From Hofstenia miamia (lineage: Eukaryota; Xenacoelomorpha; Acoela; Hofsteniidae), in contig CABFPE010000348.1 of assembly GCA_900660155.1 (NCBI GenBank), forward strand, positions 149,271 to 213,270: a DNA stretch of 64,000 bases. Reading direction: 5' to 3'. Positions within the stretch are counted from its first letter, which is position 1. Each line of letters opens with the position of its first letter. The translations under genes were made by a program, and so were the position numbers. Shown piece by piece: positions 10,222 through 21,360 of this stretch. The notes under the pieces were generated by a model. The model did no database searches and was not told the origin of the DNA. It saw only the letters and a list, made by a program, of their open reading frames with translations.

Positions 10222-11844
10222 CTAATAAGAATATTTTTTTGGATCTACCATCAAAATAAACCTCTTATCAGTTGAATTGTTGACATTTTCACTGATGAAG
10301 AAATTTGGAATATATAAAACATTAACAATTAGGGTAGTATCATCCTTACACAATTTGAACATTGTTCCTGAATGTATGAGTCGATTTGCAGCAGATTGTG
10401 TGATAATCTTCCAGCATTGGACTGAGCTCTGCTCAAATTCATTTGTGATAACAGGCAATGTTTTGAGATATGTTTCTAAAAATGCTCTTGGTGATAGTTC
10501 TAATGAAATACACCGGCTTAGATGTTCTTGTATTGAATTTAATGTGTAAAGATGCAATTGTCGTGTAGATTTTAAATACTTTCGAAAAGCTCGTGCCATT
10601 TTTGGAAAAATTGCAGCAGCTATTTCAGAAGAATCCATAGGAGAAACAATTCTTCTATCAAAACCTGAAATTGGCTTGACAGATGAAAAGGCATCTTCTG
10701 TAATAATTATTAGCTTTGCTCGTCGTTTTTTAATTTTCTCATTTTCTTCGTCTTCTTCTTGAAGCATAGCACTGTACATATCTCTGCTCCTTGAAACATC
10801 CTTAGCCGTTTCATTCCGACTATACATGCTATGATTACTAACATTTGAATTTGGTTTATTGGGTCTATTAAATTTACGTATACCTAAGTAAGGGTTGTAG
10901 GAAGAGAAATCTTTATTATACTGTTTCAACACCCAAGCTGCTACTTCTTGTATGGTAAGCTGACCAATCGTGTAGAATTTGCGTTCTCCATCTGTGTTAC
11001 GCACTACCTCTAGATAATATTTTGTTTTAATGGATGACAAAAGTTCTATTATTACAGACAAAATTAATATTAAAAATGCACAGTTGATGTAATAATGCAC
11101 GAAGTCCAATAATTCATTGTAACTGAGTGAGCGAAACCAAATAACTCCTCCCAAAAAAAACATCCAATTGCTTACAAAAAATATAATTGAAATAAACAAC
11201 ATAAAAAGGGATTTTGGTTGAAATCTTGGAAACTTACCAAGCGATTGGTAAATGAAGAGATAGTAGCATGAAATTAAAATCATTATAATCTTGAAAATGA
11301 GGAAAGCATACTTAACCATAAAGTAAGCATTACCATACTCAAATCTCCACAAAATGTTTGGAATAACCAAAAATGATATGGGAGAAAAAACAAGACTTAA
11401 TAAGAGAAAAGTAACAGTAAGCACATCCTTCATTCGATAGCATGTCCATGAATAATCTTCTGAAGCATGCGAATAGTCATCATTAGGCAAGTAAACAGAG
11501 GTATATGATCCCATAGAGCTTGCTGAAGCATCACTGTGAGAGGTAGCCTCGTGTTTTCTTTGTAAATAGAGTTCTGAAATGTAATTCATTTCTGAATCGG
11601 GTTTATATTCTCCTAAAGACTGAGTGGAATTTCTTTCACATTGATAGAATTTCCCTTTTTTCTCATTTTTGTCATGGAAAGCAGAAAGGTCATAGTGTTC
11701 TCCAGATGAATAAACACTTCTTCTATGCTTTCCACTGACTGAAATGTTTTCATAAATGCTGTTTTGATTACTGGTTGGCATTGGCACAAGACATTTTTCT
11801 CTTCGACTACTACTCGAAGGTCTAGAGTTACCATTGTCCATCAT
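10222..11844 (-). CDS. Vang: Vang (Van Gogh/Strabismus) planar cell polarity protein, copy 2, intact and intronless
   Basis: A 540-residue four-pass membrane protein of the Van Gogh/Strabismus (VANGL) family. In animals this works with Frizzled, Prickle, Dishevelled and Flamingo to set planar polarity. Residues below follow the 547-codon frame, whose first ATG codon is residue 8. A Ser-rich cytoplasmic N-tail (8-145) is followed by membrane segments at about 148-171, 183-206, 218-245 and 254-276. Next comes the family signature VVRNTDGERKFYTIGQLTIQ (287-306), then NYxPY-type text near 322-327, and the conserved block MDSSEIAAAIFPKMARAFRK (410-429). The usual C-terminal PDZ ligand (ETSV type) is not seen; the protein ends KKYSY. 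I chose ATG 11842-11844 or the adjacent 11839-11841, since the codons before them include no ATG. It differs from copy 3 at about 20 residues. VANGL genes in other animals are interrupted by introns, so a single open frame is unusual. Confidence 0.93.
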   Translation of the reverse strand: MMDNGNSRPSSSSRREKCLVPMPTSNQNSIYENISVSGKHRRSVYSSGEHYDLSAFHDKNEKKGKFYQCERNSTQSLGEYKPDSEMNYISELYLQRKHEATSHSDASASSMGSYTSVYLPNDDYSHASEDYSWTCYRMKDVLTVTFLLLSLVFSPISFLVIPNILWRFEYGNAYFMVKYAFLIFKIIMILISCYYLFIYQSLGKFPRFQPKSLFMLFISIIFFVSNWMFFLGGVIWFRSLSYNELLDFVHYYINCAFLILILSVIIELLSSIKTKYYLEVVRNTDGERKFYTIGQLTIQEVAAWVLKQYNKDFSSYNPYLGIRKFNRPNKPNSNVSNHSMYSRNETAKDVSRSRDMYSAMLQEEDEENEKIKKRRAKLIIITEDAFSSVKPISGFDRRIVSPMDSSEIAAAIFPKMARAFRKYLKSTRQLHLYTLNSIQEHLSRCISLELSPRAFLETYLKTLPVITNEFEQSSVQCWKIITQSAANRLIHSGTMFKLCKDDTTLIVNVLYIPNFFISENVNNSTDKRFILMVDPKKYSY

Positions 11845-11933
11845 TTCCCTAAAGAATAACTGCAAATTTCAATACATTTTGAGAGAATGAAATTTTGTTT
11901 AACTGTAGAAGCTCCAGACTTTTAATATACCTT

Positions 11934-11959
11934 AAAGCGCCTATATATGTATATATATA

Positions 11960-11993
<34 letters not shown>

Positions 11994-11997
11994 TATA
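11934..11997 (-). repeat. Junction of the Vang copy 2 unit: AAAGCGCC motif then TA-rich tract
   Basis: Similarity to copies 1 and 3 upstream of Vang ends at AAAGCGCC (11934-11941). After it the sequence is TATATATGTATATAT, nearly identical to the right terminus of the Crypton-like element at 40838-40858 (AAAGCGCC, then AATATATGTATATAT). Copies 1 and 3 instead continue into AAAACCCGTCAATTGACG. Confidence 0.7.
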
Positions 11998-13445
11998 TCG
12001 AAAATTTTTTTAACATATAGGAATTGACTAATTCGAAGGATAGAAATAGAATATATTTTTCTTCTTAGTTTGAATAAGATTCTAATCGTCAAAGATCCGG
12101 TTAAAATCAGGTTAAGTTGAGAATATATCCGGTCCGGTTAAATTATATTGGGAAGCACAGCAATACATTATACAATAAAGTTTAATTGAGAGATATATGC
12201 AGACAGTTTTGTACATTTGCGGCTACATAATATATAAATTGTAATAAAAGAAACTTCGTTATTTCATTGTATTCAAATCAAACCCGTAATATTAACCTAA
12301 ATTTAAATAGTTCAAGATAGAGTTGAACATGGGTCATTGACCCATAACAAAATCGGTAATTTGATCAGATGGGTCACAGTTTTGCGATGGGTCGAATGAG
12401 TATTTAAATGTATTTACATATAGGCATATTTATGTGTATTAGATTTCTAAGCATTCGAAAAGTTTATAGTGAGTGATATTTCAAATTATGCCAGTTAGGT
12501 TGCGCAAACCAGTTCTATACCAGCTTGAGTGAAGTACACAATAATGAATAAGGAATAATTTCATTGGTATATTCGCTAGAGGAATAATCAGATTCCAGGA
12601 AGACAATGGGTTGAAATGCATTTACAAAAAATTAGAATTCTATCAATCTCTATACTAACAATAAAAAAAGACCCGGTATGAACTATGTTAAATCAATAAA
12701 TTATAATATTTAACATAGAATTTGAAATTTAATCAAAATGTTTACCCTAGTTATCTAGAATGAAACTTAGAACTAAGCTATTGATGTCCTGTAAATATAC
12801 TAAACTAACTGACTTAAAATACGATTGGGTCAATATGGCTTTAATTGCTAAGCAAATAATTGATCAAATCAAAATATTCTTAAAACGGAAATTTGTTAGG
12901 AAATTGTTATAGCTTTGAAGCTATGATTATTTTCAACAAAGAACAGGTTAACAATGAGCAATACTTCACACATATTAAGGCTTTTTAAAACTAATCGAAT
13001 GCAATTCTATCATTCGAATATTTGTGTATATATATATAGGTCTAGCTACCTCTTTTGATGCCAATTTCTAAGCGTAGTTGATGCTAATTTTTGCTGATTC
13101 TTTGTCGAAGACCACAATCATTAATGTCATTTGGAATGAAATCAGATTTCGTTAATGATGGTAGTCTCCACCAATGAATGGAGTGCACCAATGCGTACAT
13201 GTGTTGCTCTATTTACCTTATATTTTTAAGAATAGTAAAACAGACTAAAGGACGATATAATTTGAGCTTACCTGAGTACGATTTCAATCATAAATTTTTC
13301 CTGAAAACATAATGACTCTAATTCGACGCAATATGGTGTTGATGTTGATGCTGAGTTGAGATGTATATATAATGACTCTCAATTCGATGCAATATGATGT
13401 TGGTGTTTTTGCTGATCTTGAGATAAATATGCATATGTACATGCC
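11998..13445. other. Unassigned AT-rich interval
   Basis: No gene was recognised. Weak features are CCGGTTAA-type repeats near 12097-12146, a (TA) run at 13029, and an approximate direct repeat: AATGACTCTAATTCGACGCA (13310) against AATGACTCTCAATTCGATGCA-like text (13371). The last bases (13444-13464) resemble another hAT terminus (CAGTAGCGGCCAACCTGGGG). Confidence 0.5.
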
Positions 13446-13464
13446 AGTAGCGGCCAACCTGGGG

Positions 13465-16400
13465 GGCTTAAGTAGAGGTGTGTGTTATTTTTAAGTTTGA
13501 TTGATATCGATACGATAATCAATCAATATTATGATATTCAATTTCGATTCGATATTTAATACATTTTTTCAAAACAATAAGAATTGAGTTATATTTTAAA
13601 CAACTTTTCAAAAAACATAAATATCGGGCAGTCATGGCACCCAAAGTACTTCGTCGAGCAGTCATTATATTATCAGCATCCGACCAGTGCTATTCAGATG
13701 GCACGGCTGTTCCAGGTATTCCAAGATAAGCTCCAGCTGATTTCACCAATATGGGAAAAATGTGCTTATTGGTAACCCACCATGTTAACTCATCTTGTGT
13801 AGGTTCAATTTACGGAAGTGATAGATATTTGGCGCATTCGTCATCAAATTGTTCGCAAGCTGATAGCATGGGGTTTGTTGCTCTTTTTGTATTTTCGAAC
13901 GAGTCTCTCAGTGTGTTGTCGGTCATGGTTGCAGAGTCAACATTAACACAAGTCACATCAACGAATTCTCCTAGTACATTTATTTTTATCGCACGTTTTG
14001 CAATTGCAACATTGTCCTTGGTTAGAAAAATATCCTTGTACTTTGGGTTGATTAACACACTTGCGCTCATGTGGGTTGAGTTTTTAATCATCAGAAAAAT
14101 AATAACGTTATGCAATTTGCCCTTTTTTTACCAAAAAATTGTTCTCGAAAATGATGTTCATGTTGGCATCCCAATAAACACACCAGCGTCAAAAGGACAG
14201 TGAAATGATGGTGGAACGTCGATTTAATTATCGAAGTCATTGCACAGAAGGTTTTAGAAATGCTTAATGCCATCTATCGTCAAAAACAAGAACTCCTTCA
14301 ATTGTTGTGATTTATCTTAAGATAGATGAATTTTTAAGTAAAAATTGATTGGAACAAACTAGAATTTGATAAATTAATAATGAATTTAAGCAAAGCTCTT
14401 TGGTTTGTTAAGAAATTAATGTAAAATTAATTATATTTTCATGCATTAACGACTTTTTGTTTATCCCTCATGTTCTATAAAAGCTATTGACATATACTTA
14501 ACAAATACCATGCTAAGACAAAATTGAAACTATTAAAAACCATAATACAACTGTAAGAAATTGCCAAATTCAATATTGTTTTGAAATTGGTCACATGTAA
14601 CTATAAGATGTCGCTAAGTTACACCTTTTTCCTGATTGGTAAATTTGATATGCCATTTTATATTGGCAAATACCAATAGTTTTATTATCTAAATCTAGTA
14701 ATTTTACATTTTCCCAGGGAGTATATTTATTTTGGATTTGCCGATGCATTAAATATTCTGGGTTTGTTTTCTAGAGTTGAAGTATAACCAATTATTTTGT
14801 ATACATGATTCATTATATTCTAAGTTGATTTAAGCGTTGATTGACTTCCTCTATTTCGGTCATGCTCAATTGTTTTTTGGTCATTGGATGCGCCTGCACG
14901 CTCTTTTGCAAAACAAACAAAATAGTGCAGAGGATATTCCGTTTGTGACTATTGCAATGTTCATGGTGATTACATCGAAAATCGCGTTGTATATAATGAA
15001 CTTGGGGTGTTACACTGGGATGCCCAATTAAGAAATCAAACAGATGAAGATCATCACTTAAATATTTCGCCTTTTGTATCTCTTAACATTGACTTCATCC
15101 ATTCATTTCCCCAGATTATATGCACGTCGTTTTGCTTGGATGTACACGAAAGCTGCTTTTTTATTGGCTACAGGGTAATTTTAAATTTCGACAACCTGTT
15201 CATAGAATTAAGGACATTTGCTTATTCTTAAATGTTCAAGACATGTGCCATCAGGTATGATTTATTATATTTAATACCACCAATTATTTATAAATATTAA
15301 AGGTGTTATTATGATTTAGATACAAATTTAATGTTAAAAACTTAATATATTGTGTAATTTTATAAACAAATGTGTTTGTGTTTAAACATGATTTGTGGTT
15401 GTAGACAAATTGTGTTTAGAGTTTAATCGAAAGTTGCGTTCCATGAATGAACTAAGATTGTGGAAAGCAACAGAACTACGATTATTTCTGATCTATGTTT
15501 GACCACTTGTTTTGATTCAAGTTGCTGATTTTCCAACAGAATTTGTACGTCGTTTTAATTTGTTATCAGTTTCTATGCGTTTATTAGCCGATTCCCAATT
15601 GTGCAAAGACAGCATTTCTCTGTCCACAGAACATTTAAATCACTTTGTGACAGGTCACTAATGTGTGGTCGCGAATCTCTTTCATATGTTGTTCATGTAC
15701 TCTTGCACTTACCGCATTTGTTGAACGCAATGTTCCCTTAGATATATTTTCTAGTTTTAAATATGAAAATTTTCTGCAACAATTAACGAGAAGGACTCAA
15801 GGTATGCGCTGGCTATTGCAGCAATTTCATAATTATGGAATGTGACGAGTTCTTGGGGTACAAAGAAATTTCTTCTGATGAGCATACATTGAGCTCCTGA
15901 ATTCATGATAGCTGTTTTGCATTAAAAGATGGCTCGTTTGCTCTACTTTTGGAAACAATGAGAAAAAGAGAATTAAACATTTAAATCAATTTGAACCTCT
16001 CTCTTCATATCCAATTAACAGCATGCAGCTTTCAATATATGTTGCGAAATTGTCTTCGGTTGAGGTTGAATTTGAAAATAATAATGCTTAAGGCAAAGTG
16101 ATTTCTTTACCGTTCAGATCTGGTAAATTTGTTATAATGCCATTTATATTTTACAGTTAAATGTTTATTCCAATATATTCTAAAAATGGTATTTGTACGT
16201 GCGGTTTTTGAGATACATTTCTGTGGCATTATGTTTTACATTTGAAAATTTTTTAATTCATTCAAAATTATCAAAACTATTCAAATACTATAACATTTCA
16301 GAAAAATTTTTTTAATGCAACTGAGATTATAAAATTAAATCTATACAAAAGTTGCATAATTTATATAAATATAGTTTCGAAAACCAGCTTTTTTGATGTA

Positions 16401-17247
16401 CTTTCGAAAACCTGTCGTTTTCGTGGTGTTTAAAAATATGTCGATATTGATGACAGATTTTGCCTCGTCGATTTCCAAGTTTTCGACGTAGCTTCGATGA
16501 AGGTGTGTTTACTGGGATTTGATAATGAATATCAAGCAAACTCACCACTTTCCTGAAGCCGGGGTCGTCCACCATCGAAAAGTGGTGCATATCATCAGCC
16601 AGTATCTCTGCAACAGGGATATTCAATTCTTTATGCCTTGCCGAATCAGGTGAATAATTACCAGATTTGAGAACTATGTTTGCAAAAGTTTTACTACATG
16701 GTTGATTTTCATTTTTCTTCTCTTGTCTTTTTGTTTTCCAGCATCTTTGTTCTTTTCTTCAAATTTGTCGTGTTTTTGTTGTTGTTGTTTATATTTGTTT
16801 GTAAATGACTCTAGGCATTAAAAGTGTTCCCAAATAGACTGGCAACTTCTAATTTGCATAATTTGCAAGTAACTTTGTTGGTGTTGGCTTTTGTAAAATG
16901 CTCCCAAAAGAGGCTCCTTTTTCCAGACATTTCAAGTCACAAATACTCTGAAATTGCACAGTAATACATCAAACTACCTTGTGCAGCCATTAGAATTAAT
17001 GCACAGAACTACTACACAAGAGTGGAGAATGTAAATAAACGTTTCACAGATATGTAATCAAATGCATGAGTAGAAGAGGAAACAGGAGTGGCTAATGTAA
17101 ATAAGCGTTTCTCAGATATGTAAACAAATGCATGCCTTTTCTCAGAAATGACAGAATTCGTGGTATTGGATTTGTTAAAAAAAAATTATTTCAATCGATA
17201 TCGGTATTCGATTTCGATATAATATATTGCACAGCTCTAGCCTTAAG
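13465..17247 (-). mobile_element. Complete-boundary zBED-type hAT transposon, copy B, with nested tnp2-like element
   Basis: The element spans 13473-17239. Ends are TAGAGGTGTGTG (left) and, read inward from the right, TAGAGCTGTGCA. It is flanked by GGCTTAAG (13465-13472) and GCCTTAAG (17240-17247), an 8-bp target duplication with one mismatch. On the minus strand a BED zinc finger comes first (about 16944-16800; FWEHFTKANTNKVTCKLCKL). Then comes the segment ADDMHHFSMVDDPGFRKVVS with LLDIHYQIP (16626-16500), typical of BED-type hAT transposases, and finally the C-terminal pieces at 14273-13810 (ASVLINPKYKDIFL). The central transposase part found in copy A (SDIW block) is missing. A tnp2-like element on the opposite strand occupies about 14.3-16.33 kb. 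It is inactive. Confidence 0.85.
14300..16340 (+). pseudogene. tnp2/CACTA-like transposase remnant nested in hAT copy B
   Basis: Duplicate of the remnant at 5.64-7.86 kb, without the 426-bp hAT insertion. Blocks are AQLRNQTDEDHHLNISPF then VSLNIDFIHSFPQ (15026-15117), LWKATELRLFLIYV (15459-15500), FPTEFVRRFNLLSVSMRLLA (15530-15590), CGRESLSYVVHVL (15664-15702), and DIFSSFKYENFLQQLTRRTQ (15742-15800). The last resembles the FSAFxFENYLQxLKRLVR block of this transposase group. Several stops and frame breaks interrupt it. Its exact ends are not visible, and I found no convincing CACTA termini. Confidence 0.6.
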
Positions 17248-20200
17248 GCACTTGATTTTTGAAAACATAAATTTTAGCATTTGATTTTTTCAAGTCACTA
17301 CTATTTTTTGTAAATGAAATCGTTACACAATTGTTATTCAAATTATTGTACTGTGCTACATGTTAGCAAAGCCAGAGAAAACCAATAAATTCTAAAAAAA
17401 CTCTTCGCAAACTTTAATTGGTAATGACATATATTTTTCAAATCAAGATTTTTATCATTATAACTTTAAGAAATATATTATATTTTTTCATACTTGAAGT
17501 AGTCAACTAGTAATTCAGTTTTTTGATAAGTCGTTAACAAAAAAACTTAAACTACAGGCTTGATTCAAAACCAAAAGTCGAATCAAAAATATTTTCGCAT
17601 GACAGAATTTTTCACTTTCTTGAATAGGGCAATATTTTTATCTTGGCAACTGCTGCATACCTGCATAAGATAAGTGCAAATTTAGCATAAGAAAATTCTG
17701 GAAAAATACAAAAAGAATGCTCCAAATAGAATTCCTGATTCAGATTCAGCACTGACAACCACTTTTACAAGAAAACTTTTTTCATGAAATGTGATTGAGT
17801 ACAGAAGAAAACCTGTACCTGTTTTAGAGAACGCGTTCTACACATTATTATTTTGAATTTTAGACTTTTTCTAATTGTTTGCACAATTAAATCTATTTAA
17901 AAACATGCTAATTAAGAAAATTAGAAAAATTTAGTAGTCTAAACAAGGAAGAACGTTTTTCAAAAATTTCGAAAGTGTTACTATCTTTATACAACTTGCT
18001 GTCTTTTTTAAAATGAAATGCATATACATATATATATATATATATTTGCATTTTGTAATTAATGCCGCATGTATATTAATCATTTATAGTGATTCCTGCA
18101 TATATTCGTTGATTGTAACCATATTCGTAGTTTGTAACCAAAAAAGTTTTTATTTAGTTCAGAATGTTATGAACGCTTGAAATATTTTTGAAGAATTCGT
18201 CATATATTTTAATCAATTCCTAAGTAAGTTAGCCTTAAGAAGCTTGATGTATTTTTACACATTTTCAAATGATTTTCTTCAAACCCTATTATGAATTTTG
18301 GCAGTTGTGGACCAAGGACGTATATATTGAGAAATGTGTTCAAAAGTAATATTGAAAATGAATGCTGAGAAGTATTGGTGTGTTTGAATTACTTTAAAAG
18401 ATTGACTATTTTTATTTGAAAGTTTTGATTTTTTAGAAATCTTTCCAATTATATCTATGCTTAATGCGGAGGTAAGCATGAGGTCTAGGCCCATGGAATC
18501 AACAACTATTCTCAACTGACTTACTTTTTAGATATACCATTCAAGCCCATTGCACAAAGTCATGGTTGTGGAACCAGGGTTGGAGCATTTGCACATAGAC
18601 ACACCCCAATGAGACAATTAAAAAATTCCGACACTGCTTAAGCAAAATGATGTTTAATTCTGTGAATGTCCTCACATATATTTGTTTTTGAGTTTTTCAG
18701 GTCCCTGATTTTTAAGGGGTTTGACACCACTGAGTGCACCTATTTTGATAATGTTTTATTCAAATTTCTGTTCGGTAATAATAATGTATGCATGGCAAAA
18801 ATATAATCCCCAAAAAACTGTAATTTTGGAATTAATAGTTCTGATGTGGACCTATTAGTAAAGTTAGAGTTTGTATATATATATATATATATATAATTTC
18901 ATGATGTAGACCTTTTAGATTTTAAATAATTTTGTTAGTTCGTGAATTATAGGTGTTTAAAATTTTTTGTGTTGAACTCATCTCAAATGTGTAAAAATTC
19001 CTAGTGGAAATAAGGTTATTTGTGATAAGGACTATTTACTTTAGAAAATGACTTGATTGCATGGTATTACTTAAAAAGTGCTGCATCTTCAGTGCTTAAG
19101 ACCATTTGTGGGGAATTCTAACTCAAAAGGATATTTTATAATAATGAATGACATAAATGTGCTCTAGTGGCTAGACACAGTATATTTATACAGTAATCAT
19201 GGTTTAACTACTTCCTTTTTATTGACTTGTCTACGTTACACTTGTATATTGCCATTCATAACCTTAGGTCGCACGATTTTAGTCCTTTTTGAAACTGAAT
19301 ATTATCAAATTGTTACTTTCGTCTTCATTATTTAAACAATCACAATAATATACCTACATTCTTCCTACTGATGCTGCTCGTGCATGCTTTGGGATTCTAT
19401 TCTATGACAAAATAGCTGTGCATCTGCATCCAACTATAAAAAAAAGAACTTTGTGTAGCAGAGTTGCTGATTATGGTAAGTAACCATACTATTATGTACC
19501 ATATTGTGTATGCTAGAGAAATATTGTATGGCCTTAACGGATATGACAATCTTCAAAATATGACCATAAAGTTAATCCATTTATTATTTCTTACATGTTC
19601 AAAAAATTTAAACATTGCGATTATTTGTTCAAAACAATTTGAATTCTGTTAATGCTGTCTCTCACATGATCCCATTAATGCAGTTATACAAAATTGCTAT
19701 GAGTAGCTGATAAATATTAAACAAGTTATGAAATTATTATATTGGAAAATATTTACATTTCTCGAGCAATATAATGTTGCTATTTGAAAAGAAAGATTAA
19801 TGTAAAAATCTCAATTTGAATTAATTAGCATTAAATACTTTAAATGCCTAAAAACATTTGCCTTTAAAAATCATTATTACAAACCAAATACTCAACACTT
19901 TCATTTTTATATTTAGATTTCCACACTGTTTCTTACAACATAAACAAAATTTCAAAGAAGGTGTGAATATAATACTTGGTTATAAGGTATAACTGAAACC
20001 GTTTGGCATTGAGTCAGACACTTTCCAATATTCTTGCACCTATAAAATGATTCAGATAGAAGAAGTTGAAACATATTCTATTTCATACGACTCATAAAAA
20101 TACTTCATAGTAAGTTTTGTAAACTCATATTACGTGTGTATATTCATTAATCTGAATTGTACACAGCATAGCACGCTATAAGTCATAAGTTATTAATACC

Positions 20201-21360
20201 ATTAGTCTCATTCTTCCGGTAAACTAACATAATTGGTTTTCTGAGCAAAGCATATATTGATGTTTAAGAATAACATAAGTAACTGTTTTTATCTTTGTTT
20301 AGAAATCTAGCCTCTATGAATCTATTGACGTGTAAATTATGGCGGAAGTTTTGAAAAATAAATATAATTTTGCTGATTTCCGCGGACTGACAGTTGTCAA
20401 TTAACCGTTGCATAGTGAATACATTCTATTTTAAGAATTAAAGTATTTTTGCTCCTTGATTCTCACATAATCTGTTGATGAAAAATTAAGCGGGTCTGGT
20501 CGGCTTGTGAATGTCACATTTAAGTGGGTCTTTTTTTGTGTAGCAGTCGCGGAGTATTTATCGTCGTAAGGTTGTAGGATCTCTAACAGATTTAAACAAC
20601 ATTTTAGGAAGTGGAACATTTGAGATCCTGAAATTCTTAAAGTTTTTCATTTTTTTGAATTTTTTATTGAATTTTATTGTTTTTACTGGTATTTTTAAAT
20701 TAAGATGTTTTGAGCGTATAATGCTAGTAAACGTTGGTAGGGTCAGGTGCGGGTCGGAGTTAGATGGGAGGTTAAAATTGTGACCTGTTTCCAGCTGTGG
20801 CATGGACATGTAATTCCATGAAGCAAATTGCTCCATTTCTTACTTTGCTAATAATGAATTATGTCAGGTTTCTCGTAGGACATAAAACGTCCAATGGAAA
20901 CTGTGAGTTTTTTCACTAACAACCAACACAACATTAAAAAGCTGCTGTGTCACACAAAATGCACAACAAATAAAAACCAGAGTTGGAATCGGTTCAGGAG
21001 ATCTGACACTTCAGGTTGGTTAGGTTCGGTTCCGTTCGGTTTCGGGTACAACATCCTAAAAAAATCGTGGGTAAGCCCACTTGTTCCGGGAAAATGCCAG
21101 CTATTTCGAATACAGAAAACCAAGGTTTTAACTGGTATTCTATCATATATACACGGTGATGTTTTCAGATAATTGTTTTAAAAAATTCATATCTATCTAA
21201 ACCGGTTTCATGTTGATTCAGTTCTGATATTTAAAAAGGATTGCCATTGTTCCTATTTATAAAAATAGTAAGACAATCAGCTTATTTGACATTATTTCTA
21301 CGATTCATTAGATGTCTTTTCTAACCGAAGAATGGGGTTTAATATTATAAGCAGTGCATT
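17248..21360. other. About 4 kb without a confident gene
   Basis: AT-rich DNA with short (TA) runs at 18029-18045 and 18873-18893. One exon-like stretch (about 19358-19472) reads LPTDAARACFGILFYDKIAV and runs into a donor-like TATG/GTAAGT, but I do not recognise the product. Around 20480-20780 and 20985-21050 there are clusters of GGGTC/GGTTCGG-type short repeats resembling the ACCCGA-rich text at 2770-2850. I see no RNA gene. Confidence 0.5.
19358..19472 (+). other. Possible coding exon, unidentified
   Basis: An open stretch with more even base use than its surroundings encodes DAARACFGILFYDKIAVHLH and ends just before GTAAGT, a consensus 5' splice site. No matching acceptor or partner exon was found nearby and no family was recognised. 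It may be an isolated remnant or chance. Confidence 0.2.

Noticed and set aside
10277-10549. Plus-strand ORF of 90 codons (and 35897-36151 on the minus strand)
   Set aside because: Antisense shadow of the Vang coding region, in both copies.
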